Part shown: positions 33,503-34,827 of the stretch, piece by piece | Position numbering within the stretch: position 1 is the stretch's first letter | Layout of the letters: every line of letters starts with the position of its first letter | Assembly (NCBI GenBank): GCA_009379735.1 | Contig: WHTB01000011.1 | Coordinates: forward strand, 1 to 34,827 | Direction of reading: 5' to 3' | Origin: Propionibacteriales bacterium | Lineage (GTDB): Bacteria > Actinomycetota > Actinomycetes > Propionibacteriales > Nocardioidaceae | Length of the DNA: 34,827 bases | Translations under genes and position numbers: made by a program | Notes under the pieces: generated by a model | What the model was told of the DNA's origin: nothing | Seen by the model: only the letters and a program-made list of their open reading frames with translations | Databases searched by the model: none

Positions 33503-34714
33503 CTACCCACGTGCCGGCGCGATCCGTCCGCGCACCTCACCGAGCGCGATGCGGCCGCCGGCCGGTGCGGGCGCCGTCGCCGTCAGCACGACCTCGTCGC
33601 CGTCCTCGAGGAAGGTGCGGGTGCTGCCGTCGTCCAGCGCGACCAGCTCCTGGCCGCCCCACGACAGCTCGAGGAACGACCCGCGCTGCTCCCGCGCCGC
33701 GCCGCTGATCGTGCCGGACGCGAACAGGTCGCCGGTGCGCAGCGAGGCGCCGTTGACGGTCAGGTGGGCCAGCATCTGGGCGGGCGCCCAGTACATCGAC
33801 CGGTACGGCGGCCGCGACACGACGGTGCCGTTCCAGACCACCTCGACGTCGATGTCGAGCCCGGCGTCCTCGTCGACGCGCAGGTAGTCGAGCGGCCGCG
33901 GATCCTGGTCGGGCAGCGGTACGCGGGCGGCGTCGAGCGCGGCCAGCGGCGTCACCCAGGCCGAGATCGAGGTCGCGAACGACTTGCCGAGGAACGGGCC
34001 GAGCGGCACGTACTCCCAGGCCTGGATGTCACGGGCGGACCAGTCGTTCAGCAGCACGACGCCGAAGACGTGGTCGGCGAACGAGTCGGTGCCGACCGAC
34101 GTGCCCATCGCCGACGGAGCGCCGACGACGAAACCCAGCTCGGCCTCGATGTCGAGACGCCGCGACGGACCGTAGGTCGGGGTGGTCTCGGTGCGCGGCT
34201 TGCGTTGCCCGCTCGGTCGCACGACCTCGGTCCCGGTCGGCACGACGGTCCCGGCGCGGCCGTGGTAGCCGACCGGCAGGTGCCGCCAGTTCGGCAGCAG
34301 CGGCTCGGAGTCGGGGCGGAGCATCGTGCCGACGTTCGACGCGTGGTCAAGGGAGCAGTAGAAGTCGACGTAGTCCGCGACCTCGAACGGGGCGTGCAGC
34401 GTGACGTCGGAGAGCGGCACCAGGAACGGCTCGACCTCGGACCGCGCGGCGTCGTCGGTGAGCATCTCCACCAGCCAGGCGCGTACGGAGTCCCAGGCCG
34501 GCCGGCCCAAGGCCATGAACGGGTTCAGCGTCGGCTGCTGGAAGACGTGCGCGGCGTCGAGCAGGTCGGACGCGGCCAGCGGCGCCAGGTCGACGACCAC
34601 GTCACCGATCCGACACCCGACCCGCGGCTCGTCGCCGGCCATGCTGAATACGCCGTACGGCAGGTTCGTGACGTCCCACCGCGAGCCGGCTGCGCCGTCC
34701 ACCCACGTCGTCAT
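33503..34714 (-). CDS. fahA: Fumarylacetoacetase
   Basis: 403-residue fumarylacetoacetate hydrolase, the last step of homogentisate breakdown, giving fumarate and acetoacetate. Full-length family architecture: an N-terminal SH3-like domain (NLPYGVFSMAGDEPRVGCRIGDVVVDLAPL, 17-46) and the catalytic FAH fold. Metal and active-site candidates are Asp117 and His124 (DFYCSLDHASNVG), Glu190 and Glu192 (RLDIEAELGF), Asp224 (LLNDWSARDIQAWEYVPLGPFLGKSF) and Lys244. This matches true fumarylacetoacetase rather than the shorter FAH-domain isomerases. AGAGGAG precedes the ATG by eight bases. Upstream by 30 bases is another leftward gene cut by the window. It continues the pathway started by hppD at 23.4 kb. 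Confidence 0.96.
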   Translation of the reverse strand: MTTWVDGAAGSRWDVTNLPYGVFSMAGDEPRVGCRIGDVVVDLAPLAASDLLDAAHVFQQPTLNPFMALGRPAWDSVRAWLVEMLTDDAARSEVEPFLVPLSDVTLHAPFEVADYVDFYCSLDHASNVGTMLRPDSEPLLPNWRHLPVGYHGRAGTVVPTGTEVVRPSGQRKPRTETTPTYGPSRRLDIEAELGFVVGAPSAMGTSVGTDSFADHVFGVVLLNDWSARDIQAWEYVPLGPFLGKSFATSISAWVTPLAALDAARVPLPDQDPRPLDYLRVDEDAGLDIDVEVVWNGTVVSRPPYRSMYWAPAQMLAHLTVNGASLRTGDLFASGTISGAAREQRGSFLELSWGGQELVALDDGSTRTFLEDGDEVVLTATAPAPAGGRIALGEVRGRIAPARG

Positions 34715-34744
34715 GCGGTCGCTCCTCTGGTTGCGCTCAGTTGA

Positions 34745-34827
34745 TCAGACCAGATCGAGCGCCGTGAGGTCGGCCAGGGGTTCGTCGATGCTGCAGCTGC
34801 CGTACGACCGGAACCAGCGCCGCGCCG
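34745..34827 (-). CDS. Unidentified CDS, C-terminal 26 residues (rest outside window)
   Basis: The leftward frame open at the window edge ends ...RRWFRSYGSCSIDEPLADLTALDLV and a TGA at 34747-34745, 30 bases before the fumarylacetoacetase start. Spacing and codon use fit a real upstream gene of the same operon. The operon context would suggest homogentisate 1,2-dioxygenase, but the tail does not look like the endings I know of that enzyme, so I leave it unnamed. Confidence 0.5.
   Translation of the reverse strand, partial: ARRWFRSYGSCSIDEPLADLTALDLV

Noticed and set aside
34745-34827. Calling the edge fragment homogentisate 1,2-dioxygenase
   Set aside because: Operon context fits, but the visible C-terminal residues do not match the endings I know for that enzyme.

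Overview
The window is high-GC DNA (GC-rich wobble positions, many GTG starts, families typical of the phylum) from an actinobacterium. The gene mix (DUF3039, PspC-like, YqgE, MerR next to malic enzyme, M6 protease) suggests a soil-type actinomycete, perhaps Propionibacteriales/Nocardioidaceae; that family-level guess is weak. It looks like ordinary chromosome: no tRNA/rRNA, CRISPR, transposase or phage gene was seen, and coding density is very high with no gap over about 300 bases.

Layout. (1) 1-5.1 kb: 3' part of malic enzyme, a MerR regulator overlapping its end, a histidine-rich membrane protein translationally coupled to an alpha/beta hydrolase, and a YqgE/AlgH protein. (2) 5.1-11.9 kb: DUF3039 protein, MFS exporter, secreted M6-type metalloprotease, SF2 helicase, PspC-domain protein, IclR regulator. 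(3) 11.9-20.7 kb: a polyol/pentose module. A SorC-family regulator, xylulokinase and tyrosine-phosphatase-like protein run leftward; a Zn polyol dehydrogenase, lipoprotein binding protein and two ABC permeases run rightward from the shared promoter region. The missing ATPase is probably the MsmK/UgpC-type gene at 11.9-13.0 kb. Both promoter regions carry a CRP/GlxR-like TGTGA-N6-TCA element. The set fits uptake of a polyol such as D-arabinitol, xylitol or sorbitol, oxidation to a ketose and phosphorylation of xylulose. (4) 20.8-22.7 kb: TetR regulator and MFS efflux pump with two matching operator-like sites. (5) 22.8-24.6 kb: Lrp/AsnC regulator divergent from 4-hydroxyphenylpyruvate dioxygenase. 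(6) 24.6-30.9 kb: EamA transporter divergent from an XRE-cupin regulator, a 36-residue zinc-ribbon protein 19 bases from a divergent methyltransferase, a large membrane protein carrying a split serine-hydrolase motif set, and a GlcD-type FAD oxidase. (7) 30.9-34.8 kb: a leftward operon of fumarylacetoacetase, an atypical metallo-beta-lactamase-fold protein and an aromatic-ring FAD monooxygenase, led by an unidentified gene cut by the window edge.

Regions 5 and 7 together supply the first and last steps of tyrosine/homogentisate breakdown; homogentisate dioxygenase and maleylacetoacetate isomerase are not visible here. Several genes (DUF3039, MFS, IclR, TetR, GlcD and the zinc-ribbon protein) have a TANNNT hexamer 6-8 bases before the start codon, the arrangement expected of leaderless transcripts. 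The strongest leads for new biology are the membrane protein with two similar His/Asp motifs and a periplasmic tail (1765-3564), the hydrolase motif set interrupted by a large membrane domain (27110-29473), and the metallo-beta-lactamase-fold protein with a broken metal motif in the homogentisate operon.
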